Part shown: in pieces, positions 1-8,816 of the stretch | How the letters are laid out: every line of letters begins with the position of its first letter | Position numbering within the stretch: the stretch's first letter is position 1 | Assembly: GCF_900637295.1 (NCBI RefSeq) | Contig: NZ_LR134363.1 | Span: 1,054,001-1,118,000 of the forward strand | Reading direction: 5' to 3' | DNA length: 64,000 nt | DNA from: Actinomyces slackii | Lineage (GTDB): Bacteria > Actinomycetota > Actinomycetes > Actinomycetales > Actinomycetaceae | Notes under the pieces: model-generated | The model's input: the letters and a program-made list of their open reading frames with translations, nothing else | What the model was told of the DNA's origin: nothing | The model's database searches: none | Made by a program: the position numbers and the translations under genes

Positions 1-63
1 GTAGGGCGCCTCCGCGGGCAGGCCCGGTTCGCCGGCGGGTGCGCGGCGCGGGGCCAGTCGGGC

Positions 64-1746
64 TCAGTCCAGGAGGTCGGAGGCCTCCATGATCTCGTAG
101 GCGTAGCCCTGCTCGGCCAGGAAGCGCTGGCGGTGGGCCGCGAAATCCTGGTCCACGGTGTCACGGGCCACCACCGTGTAGAAGTGCGCCTGGCGCCCGT
201 CATCCTTGGGGCGCATGATCCGCCCTAGGCGCTGGGCCTCCTCCTGGCGCGAGCCGAAGGACCCCGAGACCTGCACCGCCACGGAGGCCCCGGGCAGATC
301 GATGGAGAAGTTGGCGACCTTGGAGACCACCAGCACGGGCACCTCCCCGGCGCGGAAGGCGCTGTAGAGGCGGGTGCGCTCGGGCACCGTCGTCGACCCG
401 GTGATGACCGGGGCGTCCAGATGGGCCGCCAGCTCCTCGAGCTGATCCACATAGCTGCCGATCACCAGGGCGGACTCCCCGGGGTGGCGAGCCAGAAGCG
501 CCTCGACGATCCGCGGCTTGGCCGGGGCGCTGGCCGCCAGGCGGTAGCGGTCCTCCGGCTCGGCGGTGGCGTAGGCCATGCGCTCGGAGGCGTCCAGGCT
601 CAGGCGCACCTCGGTGCACACGGCCGGGGCGATCCACCCCTGGTTCTCCAGGTCCTTCCACGGGGCGTCGTAGCGCTTGGGACCGATGAGGCTGAAGACC
701 TCGTCCTCGCGCCCGTCCTCGCGCACCAGGGTCGCAGTCAGCCCCAGGCGGCGGCGCGCCTGCAGGTCCGCGGTCATCCGGAAGATCGGGGCGGGCAGCA
801 GATGGACCTCGTCATAGACGATCAGCCCCCAATCATGGGAGTCCAGCAGGTCCAGGTGCGGGTAGACGCCCTTGCGCTTGGTCGTCAGCACCTGGTAGGT
901 CGCGATGGTCACCGGCCGGATCTCCTTGCGCGACCCCGAGTACTCCCCGATCTCATCAGGGCTCAGGGTGGTGAAGCGGACCAGCTCCTCCTTCCACTGG
1001 CGCGCCGAGACCGCATTGGTCACTAGGATCAGCGCCGTCGTCGAGGAGCGGGCCAGCGCCGCGGCCCCCACCAGGGTCTTGCCCGCGCCGCAGGGCAGGA
1101 CCACCACGCCCGAGCCCCCCGCCCAGAAGGACTCCACGGCCTCGTCCTGGTAGGGCCGCAGGGCGAAGGCCCCCGGCTCGCCGGCCGCCACCGCCTCGGG
1201 GGAGTCCCGCAGCGCCATGGGGTGGGCCTGGCCATCGACGTACCCGGCCAGGTCCTCGGCCGGCCAGCCCAGCTTGATGAGCACCTGCTTGAGGCTGCCC
1301 CGCTCCGAGGGGTGGACGACGACGTCCTCGGGCCCGATCCGCTCCCCCAGCAGTCCCTTGGTGCGCTTGGAGCGCAGCACCTCCTCCAGCACCGGGGCAT
1401 CCGTGGAGTGCAGCACCAGGCCGTGGGCGGGATGCGCCACCAGCTGCAGGCGGCCGTAGCGGTCCATGGTCTCGGCGATCTCGGTCAGCAGCGCATGAGG
1501 CACCGGGAAGCGCGAGTGCGTGATGAGGGCATGGACCACCGTCTCGGCATCCAGCCCGGCGGCGCGGGCGTTCCACAGCGCCAGGGGCGTGATCCGGTAG
1601 GTGTGCATGTGCTCCGGGGCCCGCTCCAGCTCGGCGAAGGGCGCGATGGCCCGGCGTGCCTCAGCGGCGCCGGGATGAGCGGCCTCCAGCAGGACGGACT
1701 TGTCGGACTGGACGATGAGGGGGCCATCGGGCGCAGGAGCAGGCAT
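64..1746 (-). CDS. xpb: DNA repair helicase, bacterial XPB family
   Basis: Superfamily 2 3'-5' DNA helicase of the bacterial XPB/ERCC3 type, expected to unwind damaged duplex DNA in the cytoplasm. Of about 560 residues, the N-terminal part carries the DGPLIVQSDK motif typical of mycobacterial XPB. Walker A (CGAGKT) is near residue 220, the DEVH box near 312, motif III (GLTAT) near 336 and the RED motif near 344. The QxxRxGR-like motif VI (RLGRIMRP) is in the C-terminal RecA domain. I chose the ATG at 1746 because the protein then begins MPAPAPDGPLIV, as in homologues of 540-560 residues; an upstream in-frame ATG at 1839 would add 31 low-complexity residues. It is divergent from the Helicase_C_3-type gene, as in mycobacteria. 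Function in repair is inferred from the family. Confidence 0.93.
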   Translation of the reverse strand: MPAPAPDGPLIVQSDKSVLLEAAHPGAAEARRAIAPFAELERAPEHMHTYRITPLALWNARAAGLDAETVVHALITHSRFPVPHALLTEIAETMDRYGRLQLVAHPAHGLVLHSTDAPVLEEVLRSKRTKGLLGERIGPEDVVVHPSERGSLKQVLIKLGWPAEDLAGYVDGQAHPMALRDSPEAVAAGEPGAFALRPYQDEAVESFWAGGSGVVVLPCGAGKTLVGAAALARSSTTALILVTNAVSARQWKEELVRFTTLSPDEIGEYSGSRKEIRPVTIATYQVLTTKRKGVYPHLDLLDSHDWGLIVYDEVHLLPAPIFRMTADLQARRRLGLTATLVREDGREDEVFSLIGPKRYDAPWKDLENQGWIAPAVCTEVRLSLDASERMAYATAEPEDRYRLAASAPAKPRIVEALLARHPGESALVIGSYVDQLEELAAHLDAPVITGSTTVPERTRLYSAFRAGEVPVLVVSKVANFSIDLPGASVAVQVSGSFGSRQEEAQRLGRIMRPKDDGRQAHFYTVVARDTVDQDFAAHRQRFLAEQGYAYEIMEASDLLD

Positions 1747-2002
1747 GGCAGGAGTATCCCGTGGCGATGATGACGCCGCCGTGACGGGCGCGACGCCTTC
1801 ACCGGTGGCTGAGCCGATGCGCTGCCCGACCTCATGCACGGCCCGGTGTCATGGGCGGCCGGCCGTCATGCGTGGACGGCGGCGCGCCCGACCGCGGTCC
1901 AGGTCATAGGATGCGGGCCATGCATGACCACGGACAGCGCGGGCCCGGGGCGCATGAGCCGGGCGCTGGTGGGCAGGGGAGCGCGAGGGGGCGATTGGCG
2001 GC

Positions 2003-4465
2003 ATGAGCCCCCTGTCCGTATCCGAGCTCGCCTCGCGCCTGACCGCGATGGCCGATGAGGGGATCGTGGCCCTCCTGGCGGCCCGCCCCGACCTCATCGC
2101 CCCGCCCTCGGCGAGCCTGACAGCGCTCGCGGCCCGCGCGGGAGGCCGGGCCAGCGCTGAGGCGGCGATGGCGCATCTGGACGCCCCGACCCTGGCCGTG
2201 GCCGAGGCCGTTGTCGCCCTGGACGCGGCGCCCCCGGACGCGGCGCCCCCGGGCGACGGCGCCGGGCCCGATGCGCCGGCGATCGCCGCGGGCCTGGGCC
2301 TGGCGCGCGAGCAGGTCGATGCCTGCCTGGAGGAGCTGGGCCGCCTGGCGCTCGTGGTCGGCGGGCGCCCGACGGCGGGGCTGGCAGAGGCCTTCGGGCC
2401 CCACCCCCTGGGCCTGGCCCCGGGGGCGGACCCGGTGGCGACCCTGCCGCCCAGCCTCGAGGAGCTCAGGGCCGCCCAGCTCCCCGACGGCCTCCCCGAC
2501 GGCGCTGATGACCCCGGTGGCGCCGACTCCGAGGATGACGACGCCGCCGGTGCCCCCGGGGGCTCGCCCCACGCCCTCCGCCTGCCCGAGGCCAGCGTGG
2601 ACATGGCCGAGGTCCTGGCCTGGGGCCCGCCCGTGGGGACCCTGCGCCCCGGTGGCAAGGCCCCCGCGGCGCAGCCCCTCATCGACCGGGGCTGGCTGGT
2701 GCGATCAGCCGACGCTCAGGGGCGGACCCGCCTGGTCATGCCCCGCGACGTGGCCCTGGCCCTGCGCGGTGGGCGCCTGAGCCGCCGGGAGCTGGAGGCA
2801 CCCAGGGCCGAGGACCTTCAGGTGGTGGACATGCAGGCGGTGGGGGCCGAGGCCGCCTTCAGCGCCGAGGAGTCGGTGCGGCTCGTGGGCGCCCTGCTGG
2901 AGGAGTGGCGCCGAGAGCCGGGGCCCATCCTGCGCTCGGGAGGCGTGGGCGTGCGGGCCCTGACCCGAACCGCCGAGGCCATGGGCCTGGATGGCGAGCA
3001 GGCCGCCTCCATCATCGAGGTCGCCGCGGGCGCCGACCTGCTGGGCCTGGACGACTCGGGCGCCAACTGGCTGCCCTCCCACGAGGCCGGCACCTGGCGG
3101 ACCGATTCCCTGGCCCGGCGCTGGGCCACCCTGGTCCTGGGCTGGGCCCGCAGCGCCCGCACTCCCTGGCTGGTGGGCGCGCGCGACGACGCCGGGGCCC
3201 TGCGCTCAGTCCTCTCCGCCGATCTGGAGGCCGGCTGGGTCCGCCGCCTGCGCGCCCGGATCCTCGCCCTGCTGGCCGGGCTCCCCGAGGGCGCCGTGGC
3301 CACCCCCGCCTTCGTGCGCGCCGCCCTGACCCATGAGCGGCCCCGCCGTCGGCCTCCCGAGGGAGCCGTCAGCGCGATCCTGGCCGAGGCCCGGATGCTG
3401 GGGATCACCGGCGCCGGGGCGCTGTCCGGCCCCGGCCGGATCCTGGCCCGGGCGATGGGAGCGGCGGCCCGCAGGCCGGGCGCCGAGCAGATCGAGGCCC
3501 CGCCTGAGGCGGGCTCCCAGCCCGAGGCCCAGCTCCTGGCCGATCTGGAGGCGGCCCTGGAGGCGGATATCCCCGCCGCGGTCAACACCCTTCTGGTTCA
3601 GAGCGATCTGACGGCGATCGTCCCGGGGCGCCCCGGCCCCGTGCTGGCCGCTCTCCTGGAGCGCACCGCCGCCGTGGAGTCGCGCGGGGGCGCCCTGGGA
3701 GTGCGATTCACCCCCGAGTCGGTGCGGGCCGCCATGGACGCCGGCCACGGCGCCCCCGAGATCCTGGCGGACCTGGCCCGCTTCAGCCCCTCGCCCCTGC
3801 CCAGCGCCCTGACCGCGCTGGTGGAGGACGCCTCTCGGCGCCACGGCGCGGTGCGGGTGCGCCAGGCCGCCAGCATCCTGCGCATCGAGGATCCCGCCGT
3901 GGCCGCGAGGGTGCTGGCCGAGCCCCGCCTCAGCTCCCTGGGCATCGGGGAGATCGCTCCCGGCATCCTCGTGTCCACCGCTCCCGCCTTCCAGGTGCTG
4001 CGCGAGCTGCGCCGCATCGGCATGGCCCCGGCCCTGGAGGACTCCCAGGGGCGCCTGGTGACCGCACTGACCCCCGCTGAGGGCCCCGCCGTCCGGGCCG
4101 TCCGGCCCGCCCGGCCCGGCGGCGCCTACCGGCCGGCTCAGCCCACCCGGATGCGCGAGTTGCCCGCCCTCGTGCGTCGCATGCGTCAGGGGGAGGATGA
4201 CCGCGCGGCCCAGATCGGCCCGGCCGGCCAGGGCGGCCAGGGCGGGCCGGCCAGTGACCCCGTGCACGCCATGGCCATGCTGCGTCAGGCCCAGGCCTCC
4301 CGGGCGCGCCTGCGCCTGCGCCTGGCGGCCGCCGATGGCACGGCTGTTGAGCGGCGGGTGCGGGTGGTGGGCGTTGAGCCCGGCAGGGTGCGGCTGCGCG
4401 ACCTGGGGCGCGAGACCGAGCTGACCGTGGCCCCCCACCGGATCATCGCCGTGGCCGAGGACTGA
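2003..4465 (+). CDS. Helicase-associated (Helicase_C_3-type) protein
   Basis: An 820-residue protein of the actinobacterial family annotated as helicase-associated or Helicase_C_3 (XPB/Ssl2-like DNA-binding) domain protein. No Walker A or DEAD-like motor motif is visible, so it is not itself a helicase. The segment around residues 520-640 (LLVQSDLTAIVPG, then a SPSPLPSALTALVEDASRRHG stretch) is the conserved family core. Much of the rest is Ala/Gly/Pro-rich, with a low-complexity acidic stretch near 165-190. It lies head-to-head with the XPB helicase, the same pairing seen in mycobacteria, which suggests a shared function. A purine-rich stretch (GAGGGGG) precedes the ATG by about 11 nt. It might be a loader or partner of XPB; that is inference only. 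Confidence 0.85.
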   Translation: MSPLSVSELASRLTAMADEGIVALLAARPDLIAPPSASLTALAARAGGRASAEAAMAHLDAPTLAVAEAVVALDAAPPDAAPPGDGAGPDAPAIAAGLGLAREQVDACLEELGRLALVVGGRPTAGLAEAFGPHPLGLAPGADPVATLPPSLEELRAAQLPDGLPDGADDPGGADSEDDDAAGAPGGSPHALRLPEASVDMAEVLAWGPPVGTLRPGGKAPAAQPLIDRGWLVRSADAQGRTRLVMPRDVALALRGGRLSRRELEAPRAEDLQVVDMQAVGAEAAFSAEESVRLVGALLEEWRREPGPILRSGGVGVRALTRTAEAMGLDGEQAASIIEVAAGADLLGLDDSGANWLPSHEAGTWRTDSLARRWATLVLGWARSARTPWLVGARDDAGALRSVLSADLEAGWVRRLRARILALLAGLPEGAVATPAFVRAALTHERPRRRPPEGAVSAILAEARMLGITGAGALSGPGRILARAMGAAARRPGAEQIEAPPEAGSQPEAQLLADLEAALEADIPAAVNTLLVQSDLTAIVPGRPGPVLAALLERTAAVESRGGALGVRFTPESVRAAMDAGHGAPEILADLARFSPSPLPSALTALVEDASRRHGAVRVRQAASILRIEDPAVAARVLAEPRLSSLGIGEIAPGILVSTAPAFQVLRELRRIGMAPALEDSQGRLVTALTPAEGPAVRAVRPARPGGAYRPAQPTRMRELPALVRRMRQGEDDRAAQIGPAGQGGQGGPASDPVHAMAMLRQAQASRARLRLRLAAADGTAVERRVRVVGVEPGRVRLRDLGRETELTVAPHRIIAVAED

Positions 4466-4512
4466 GTGCCGGCGGTGTCGCAGGACTCAGCCGCGGTGCG
4501 CGAGCTGACCCC

Positions 4513-4518
4513 TACACT
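4513..4518 (+). promoter_or_regulatory. -10 box of a leaderless promoter (TACACT)
   Basis: TACACT ends 7 nt before the GTG at 4526, so transcription would begin at or next to the start codon. No Shine-Dalgarno sequence precedes that GTG. No convincing -35 box is visible. Confidence 0.55.
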
Positions 4519-4525
4519 GGGCGGC

Positions 4526-5869
4526 GTGACACACACTGCTAGCCAGTCGGTCCCTCGCCCGGGTGCCATGCCCACCGCTGCGGCGCAGGCGCTGGCCGCC
4601 AAGGACAAGACCCTGACCTCCGCCGCTTGCGTGGAGATGGCCCGCGCAGCCCTCGGCGAGATCTCCGGGGGCACGGTGGGCGAGTACGTGGCCGCCGTCC
4701 CCGAGGGCGAGCGCCTGGTCACGCACCTGTTCGACTGCACCATGCCCGGGTATCGCGGCTGGCGCTGGGCGGCCACGGTGGGCCGGCCGCTGCGGGGGCG
4801 CACCGCCACCGTGTGCGAGATGGGCCTGCTGCCCGGTGAGGACGCCCTGCTCGCACCGGCCTGGGTGCCCTGGGCGGAGCGCCTGGAGCCCGGCGATGTG
4901 GCCCGCACCGATCGCCTGCCCCGCCGTGAGACCGACGAGCGCCTGGAGCCCGGTTGGGAGGCCACCGGGGATGACGCCGACGCCGTCGCCCTGGATGAGC
5001 TGGACCTGGGCCGACCCCGCGTGCTGAGCTCCGAGGGCGTCTCCCGGGCGGCCCAGCGCTGGTACGACGGCGATCACGGCCCCGGTGCCGAGGGCGTGCG
5101 CTCAGCCCACGCCACCTGCTCGACCTGCGGGTTCTTCCTCCCCATGGCCGGCTCCCTGCGGGCTGTGTTCGGGGTCTGCGCCAACGAGTGGGCGGCCGAC
5201 GACGGAACCGTGGTCTCCCTGGACCACGGCTGCGGGGCCCATTCGGAGACCGACCTGCCCGACCAGGGCCCGGAGTGGCCCATCACCCCCGCGCGCGTGG
5301 ACGACCACTCCATGGAGGCCATCGGCACCGACGGCCTGGGCCTGCGCCAGGGCATGACCCTGGCCGAGCAGCAGGACTCCGCTGCGGATGAGGACCGGCA
5401 GGAGGCGCCCTCGCCAGAGCCCGTCACCCCGCCGGCCCCCTCGCCGGAGTCCGTCACCCCGCCGGCCCCCTCGCAGGAGTCCGCTGCGGAGGCTGGGGAG
5501 GACCCGGAGCCCGGGCGGGCCGAGTCGGCGCAGCCCGCCGGGCGGCAGGCGCAGGAGGGCACCCAGGAGGACGCCGAGGAGACTAGCCGGGAGGCAGTCC
5601 AGGGGGACTCCCAGGAGGAGGCCACCCAGGGGGACGGCCCCAGCGCCGTCGCCCGGCCCACTGGGGAGCCGGCCGGTGAGGCGAGTGAGGCGACTGAGCA
5701 GGACGAGGAGGCGGCGTCGGACTCCGGGGCTCAGGACGCCGAGGATCGGGCGGCCTCGGCCCGTGCCGCCGTGGCGGACTTGTCGGCCTCCCTGACGGCC
5801 GGCATCGCCTCGCGCTCCACCCGGCCCCAGTCCCTGGCCGATCTGGAGGCCGCCCTGCCCCAGCGCTGA
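4526..5869 (+). CDS. DUF3027 domain-containing protein
   Basis: Actinobacterial protein of about 447 residues with an N-terminal DUF3027 region (roughly residues 20-260) and a long C-terminal acidic, Glu/Ser/Pro-rich tail that is probably disordered. Conserved features include the CxxC pair in CSTCGFF, the later CANEWAADD and DHGCGAHSETD segments, which together could form a zinc site, and GYRGWRWAAT near the N terminus. The start is put at GTG 4526 because a TACACT box sits 7 nt upstream and conservation begins just after it; the reading frame is open from 4466. It follows the Helicase_C_3-type gene by 60 nt. The tail contains a 30-bp direct duplication around 5418-5477. Biochemical function is unknown. 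Confidence 0.85.
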   Translation: MTHTASQSVPRPGAMPTAAAQALAAKDKTLTSAACVEMARAALGEISGGTVGEYVAAVPEGERLVTHLFDCTMPGYRGWRWAATVGRPLRGRTATVCEMGLLPGEDALLAPAWVPWAERLEPGDVARTDRLPRRETDERLEPGWEATGDDADAVALDELDLGRPRVLSSEGVSRAAQRWYDGDHGPGAEGVRSAHATCSTCGFFLPMAGSLRAVFGVCANEWAADDGTVVSLDHGCGAHSETDLPDQGPEWPITPARVDDHSMEAIGTDGLGLRQGMTLAEQQDSAADEDRQEAPSPEPVTPPAPSPESVTPPAPSQESAAEAGEDPEPGRAESAQPAGRQAQEGTQEDAEETSREAVQGDSQEEATQGDGPSAVARPTGEPAGEASEATEQDEEAASDSGAQDAEDRAASARAAVADLSASLTAGIASRSTRPQSLADLEAALPQR

Positions 5870-6002
5870 GCGACCGGCCCCGCGGGCGCGCTCATCCCGG
5901 CGCATGCTGAGCCGGGGGGCCGCCGTGTTGGCCGTGTTGGCCGTATGTGCCCGCATGTGGCCGTATTGGCGCCGGCGCCGTCAAGCAGGGAGAATCTGCG
6001 CC

Positions 6003-7469
6003 GTGAGCACACCCGCATCCCCTGCCAGCGCGACGGCGCTCTCGCCGCTCGACCGCTTCTTCCACATCACCGAGCGAGGCTCGACCATGGCCCGTGAGAT
6101 TCGTGGCGGCATCGTCACCTTCTTCACGATGAGCTACATCCTGGTCCTCAACCCGCTCATCCTGTCCGCCGAGCATGAGGGCATCGCCCCCCTGGGCACC
6201 ACTCAGCAGATCGCCGCCGGCACCGCCCTGGTGGCCTGCGTCATGACCATTCTCATGGGCGTCGTGGCCAACTACCCCATGGCCCTGGCCGCGGGACTGG
6301 GCATCAATGCGATGGTCGCCTACACCCTGGTGGGCATGAACGGCATGACCTATGCCGATGCCATGGGACTGGTGGTCATCGAGGGCATCATCATCCTTCT
6401 GCTGGTGCTCACCGGATTCCGCGAGGCCGTCTTCAAGGCGGTTCCCACCTACCTCAAAACCGCCATCTCGGTGGGCATCGGCCTGTTCATCGCCCTGATC
6501 GGCCTGGTGGATGCCAAGGTGGTGCGCCCCGGCGGCACGCCCCTGGAGCTGGGCCTGGGCGGCTCCCTGCAGGGCTGGCCGGTCCTGGTCTTCCTCTTCG
6601 GGCTCTTCTTGATCCTGGTGCTGCACGTCCGCCGGGTCAAGGGGGCCATCCTCATCGGAATCGTCTCCTCCACGGTGCTGGCCGTCATCCTCGAGGCGGT
6701 CCTGCAGCTGGGGACCTTCAACGACGATCCCCAGCGCGGGCCGGTCAACCTCACCGGCTGGGCGCTGAGCCGCCCCTACCTGGAGGGCTCGCCGATCGAG
6801 CTGCCCAGCCTGGCCACCCTGGGCCAGTTCAACCTCCTGGGATCCATCGAGAAGGTCGGGATCGTCTCCATGGTCCTGCTGGTCTTCTCCCTCATGCTCG
6901 CCGACTTCTTCGACACCATGGGCACGATGGTGGCCGTGGGCGCCGAGGGCGAGCTGCTGGATGAGGAGGGCAACCCGCCCCGCACCCGCGAGATCCTCGT
7001 GGTGGACTCGCTGGCCGCCATGGCCGGTGGTGCCGGAGGCGTGTCCTCCAACACCTCCTATGTGGAGTCGGCGGCCGGCGTCGGGGAGGGCGCGCGCACG
7101 GGCCTGGCCTCGGTGGTCACCGGCCTGATGTTCGGGCTGAGCATGTTCATCGCCCCGGTGGTCTCCATGGTCCCCTACGAGGCGGCCACCCCCGCCCTGG
7201 TGGTCGTCGGCTTCCTCATGATGATGCAGGTCACCGACATCGACTGGAGCTCCCCGGAGATCGCCCTGCCGGCCTTCCTGACCATCATCATGATGCCCTT
7301 CTCCTACTCCATCACCAATGGGATCGGCGCCGGCATCATCGCCTACCTGGTCATCCAGGTCGCCACGGGCGGGGTCAAGCGGGTCCACCCCCTCATGTGG
7401 CTGGCCGGGGCGCTGTTCATCGTCTACTTCACGCTGACCCCCATCAAGGCGATCCTCGGAGTCGCATGA
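6003..7469 (+). CDS. NCS2 family purine permease (AzgA-like)
   Basis: Membrane transporter of about 488 residues in the nucleobase:cation symporter-2 family, AzgA-like branch, expected to import hypoxanthine, guanine or adenine by proton symport. The N terminus LDRFFHITERGSTMAREIRGG, followed by TFFTMSYILVLNP, is diagnostic of the branch. Later conserved pieces are GLGINAMVAY, the LADFFDTMGTMVAVG segment and SNTSYVESAAGVGEGARTGLASVVTG. About 12 hydrophobic segments span the length. GTG 6003 is chosen because AGGGAG at 5987-5992 lies 10 nt upstream and the preceding in-frame residues are Arg-rich and unlike the family. The exact purine specificity cannot be read from sequence. Confidence 0.92.
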   Translation: MSTPASPASATALSPLDRFFHITERGSTMAREIRGGIVTFFTMSYILVLNPLILSAEHEGIAPLGTTQQIAAGTALVACVMTILMGVVANYPMALAAGLGINAMVAYTLVGMNGMTYADAMGLVVIEGIIILLLVLTGFREAVFKAVPTYLKTAISVGIGLFIALIGLVDAKVVRPGGTPLELGLGGSLQGWPVLVFLFGLFLILVLHVRRVKGAILIGIVSSTVLAVILEAVLQLGTFNDDPQRGPVNLTGWALSRPYLEGSPIELPSLATLGQFNLLGSIEKVGIVSMVLLVFSLMLADFFDTMGTMVAVGAEGELLDEEGNPPRTREILVVDSLAAMAGGAGGVSSNTSYVESAAGVGEGARTGLASVVTGLMFGLSMFIAPVVSMVPYEAATPALVVVGFLMMMQVTDIDWSSPEIALPAFLTIIMMPFSYSITNGIGAGIIAYLVIQVATGGVKRVHPLMWLAGALFIVYFTLTPIKAILGVA

Positions 7470-7609
7470 GACCCAGCGGCGCACCGGGCCGGGATCCGGG
7501 CGCACTCGGCGTACTCTGTGAGTCATCGCACCGACGCCCCGGGCCCGACGGGCCACCGGTTCGTCCGCTGCAGTGAGACCCGCATCCGGCCAGGCAGGAG
7601 ACCCATCGC

Positions 7610-8281
7610 ATGAGCGAGCTCATCGACACCACGGAGATGTACCTCAAGACCGTCTACGAGCTTGAGGAGGATGGCGTTCCTCCGCTGCGCGCGCGCATCG
7701 TCGAGCGCCTGGAGCACTCCGGGCCCACGGTCTCCCAGACGGTGGCCCGCATGGAGCGCGACGGCCTCATCCGGGTCGCCGAGGACCGCTCTCTGGAGCT
7801 GACCGAGGCCGGCCGGCTGCGCGCCACTGAGGTGATCCGCAAGCACCGTCTTGCTGAAAGACTGCTGCTGGACGTCGTCGGCCTGGATCGGGTCCTCGTC
7901 CATGACGAGGCCTGCCGGTGGGAGCACGTGATGAGCGAGCAGGTCGAGGAGAGGCTGGCCGCGATCCTCGACGACGTGAGCACCGACCCCTTCGGCAACC
8001 GCGTCCCGGCGCGGGGGGCCGGGCGCCCCGCGCCCGGCGACGATGAGATCAGCTCCGACCGCCTGGCCGGCCAGTCCCCCGTGCAGGCGGTTGTGCACCG
8101 GATCGGTGAGCCCATCCAGGCCGACGCCGATCTGCTGGCCTCCCTGGAGGAGGCTGAGATCCGCGCGGGGGAGCGGGTCGAGCTGCGCAGCTGCTCCGGT
8201 GGGGTGCGGATCGTCGGCGCGTCGGGCGATCCGGTGGTGCTGGGGGGCGACGTCGCCCGGCACCTGTTCCTGGCGCGCTGA
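7610..8281 (+). CDS. DtxR/IdeR-family metal-dependent transcriptional regulator
   Basis: A 223-residue iron- or manganese-responsive repressor of the DtxR family. An N-terminal winged helix-turn-helix ([20 protein letters not shown], then [17 protein letters not shown]) is followed by the metal-binding dimerisation domain. The KHRLAERLL segment and [10 protein letters not shown] hold the His, Glu and Cys-x-x-Glu-His ligands known from DtxR and IdeR. A C-terminal SH3-like segment ends at residue 223. The complete ligand set suggests a working metal sensor; the Fe/Mn choice is not decidable from sequence. GGCAGGAG precedes the ATG. A 25-bp hairpin at 8360-8415 closes the transcription unit. Targets outside the window are presumably metal-uptake genes. 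Confidence 0.93.
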   Translation: MSELIDTTEMYLKTVYELEEDGVPPLRARIVERLEHSGPTVSQTVARMERDGLIRVAEDRSLELTEAGRLRATEVIRKHRLAERLLLDVVGLDRVLVHDEACRWEHVMSEQVEERLAAILDDVSTDPFGNRVPARGAGRPAPGDDEISSDRLAGQSPVQAVVHRIGEPIQADADLLASLEEAEIRAGERVELRSCSGGVRIVGASGDPVVLGGDVARHLFLAR

Positions 8282-8359
8282 GCCGGGGCTGCCCGAGCGG
8301 GCGGCGTTGAAACGTGTGAGACCCTCGTCTCCCTCACAGTCGGGACGATGGTTGGGCAG

Positions 8360-8415
8360 GGCGGCCCGGGTGGGCCGGCACCGGGGTTATCCGGTGCCGG
8401 CCCACCCGGGCCGCC
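8360..8415 (+). terminator. Strong hairpin terminator after the DtxR-type gene
   Basis: A perfect 25-bp inverted repeat (8360-8384 and 8391-8415) with a 6-nt loop lies 79 nt after the regulator stop codon. There is no U-tract, which is common for high-GC actinobacterial terminators. Confidence 0.75.
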
Positions 8416-8555
8416 GGCCTCTGAGGAGGCGACGTTTCTGCTGGTCAGAGGGGGATCTTGTCGGGAAGATGAGCGAAGGTCCCAGGGAGAAAACGGGACA
8501 ACAGCGCATCGGCCATGCGGGTGTTCTTCTTCACAGCGGTGTGGGTGACGCTATC

Positions 8556-8585
8556 GTGACGCGGCCCCATCCGGTCATGTAGCGT
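8556..8585 (+). promoter_or_regulatory. Putative promoter upstream of the c-di-AMP riboswitch
   Basis: GTGACG (8556-8561), an 18-nt spacer and TAGCGT (8580-8585) place the start of transcription near 8592, just before the riboswitch. An alternative, TTCACA-16-TATCGT (8530-8557), overlaps it upstream. Confidence 0.45.
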
Positions 8586-8593
8586 TCTCGACG

Positions 8594-8800
8594 TTGCCAG
8601 GGACAACCTCTCGGGCAGCGTTCCGGATCGGGGCTTAGTCCTGCCGCTCGGTCCGGGGCCAGTGAACCACCATCAAGTGGCAGGAACGGGGGAACCAATC
8701 TCGGTCACCCGGGCTCCGGCCCAGTGACCTTGGGGTGAAGCCCGCAGCAGCGGGCCGGACGTCTCCAGTCCGAACCCGACAGCTCACCTCGTCGGCTCAA
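8594..8800 (+). promoter_or_regulatory. ydaO-type cyclic-di-AMP riboswitch
   Basis: The leader of the NlpC/P60 gene carries the hallmark ydaO/yuaA blocks in order: GGGGGAACCAAT near 8689, TTGGGGTGAAGCC near 8730, CCGAACCCGACAGCTCACC near 8773 and the closing TCGGC. In actinobacteria this aptamer commonly precedes cell-wall hydrolase and resuscitation-factor genes and turns expression down when c-di-AMP is high. Boundaries are approximate; the promoter sits just upstream and the start codon 17 nt after the element. Confidence 0.9.
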
Positions 8801-8816
8801 ACAGGAGAAAGCATTC

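Noticed and set aside
5892-7556. Long minus-strand frame opposite the NCS2 permease
   Set aside because: Composition (His/Gln/Asp/Gly repeats) is that of an antisense shadow; the plus-strand frame encodes a recognisable transporter.
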